Shown: in pieces, positions 5,812 to 5,874 of the stretch
Position numbering within the stretch: position 1 is the stretch's first letter
Layout of the letters: each line of letters starts with the position of its first letter
Source: Phycisphaerae bacterium
Lineage (GTDB): Bacteria > Planctomycetota > Phycisphaerae > Sedimentisphaerales > Anaerobacaceae
DNA length: 5,874 bases
Assembly: GCA_030602845.1 (NCBI GenBank)
Contig: JAUVYZ010000144.1
Span: 1-5,874 of the forward strand
Reading direction: 5' to 3'
Notes under the pieces: model-generated
The model's input: the letters and a program-made list of their open reading frames with translations, nothing else
Databases searched by the model: none
Told to the model about the DNA's origin: nothing
Position numbers and translations under genes: made by a program

Positions 5812-5874
5812 GTTCCCCACGTCCCGGGACTCCTTCCTTCCTGCCCTGAATCCAACGTGGTTCAGGTGTCATTG

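Larger units (their letters stand above)
5589..5874. other. Non-coding right-hand region with repeat remnants
   Basis: This holds the putative promoter and ribosome binding site next to the VOC gene, then an AT-rich stretch (about 5635-5715) in which I see nothing. Next come a dispersed-repeat-like segment (5719-5780), a GC-rich palindrome (5795-5811) and unassigned sequence to the edge. A minus-strand frame is open from the right edge (ATG at 5872) to a TGA at 5740-5738, 44 codons. It runs through the repeat, so it is either spurious or the tail of a gene beyond the window. Confidence 0.5.

Noticed and set aside
5646..5855. Minus-strand open frame of 69 codons
   Set aside because: It covers the palindrome and dispersed repeat and has no protein-like motif. 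Likely spurious.

Overview
The window carries four protein genes, all on the minus strand and read from right to left. In order of transcription they encode a VOC-family lipoprotein, a ThuA / xylose-isomerase-like TIM-barrel fusion with a Tat signal, a Gfo/Idh/MocA-family oxidoreductase with a Tat signal, and an SGNH hydrolase fused to a beta-propeller domain resembling the GH43/GH32 folds. The last gene runs off the left edge without a stop. No RNA gene, CRISPR array, transposase or phage gene is visible.

The organism is most likely a bacterium of the Planctomycetota (a Phycisphaerae or Sedimentisphaerales-like lineage), with Lentisphaerota or Verrucomicrobiota as alternatives. This is an inference. 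It rests on Tat-exported Gfo/Idh and sugar isomerase proteins, a propeller family recognised by its 'LFVDDFLID' and 'PWEGNTSGYHTVF' motifs, and AT-rich dispersed repeats typical of such genomes at the right edge.

Layout: 5589-5874 is non-coding, with a dispersed-repeat remnant, a short GC-rich palindrome and a putative promoter. The VOC lipoprotein lies at 5034-5588 behind a strong ribosome binding site. A gap follows that holds a second strong Shine-Dalgarno sequence without a normal start codon at the right distance. The ThuA/TIM-barrel fusion is at 3082-4875. It overlaps the Gfo/Idh gene (1595-3085) by four bases (ATGA), and a 15-bp perfect inverted repeat sits just upstream of that junction. 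After a 46-base gap the SGNH/propeller gene starts at 1548, with its own good ribosome binding site.

Working model: every protein carries an export signal (one lipoprotein, two Tat, one Sec), so the set looks like an extracytoplasmic carbohydrate-processing module. The SGNH/propeller protein would remove acyl groups from, or bind or cleave, a glycan. The Gfo/Idh protein would oxidise a sugar hydroxyl. The ThuA/TIM-barrel protein would isomerise or process the keto-sugar, and the VOC protein may handle a product. The substrate cannot be read from the sequence, and the individual reactions are inferred from family membership only.
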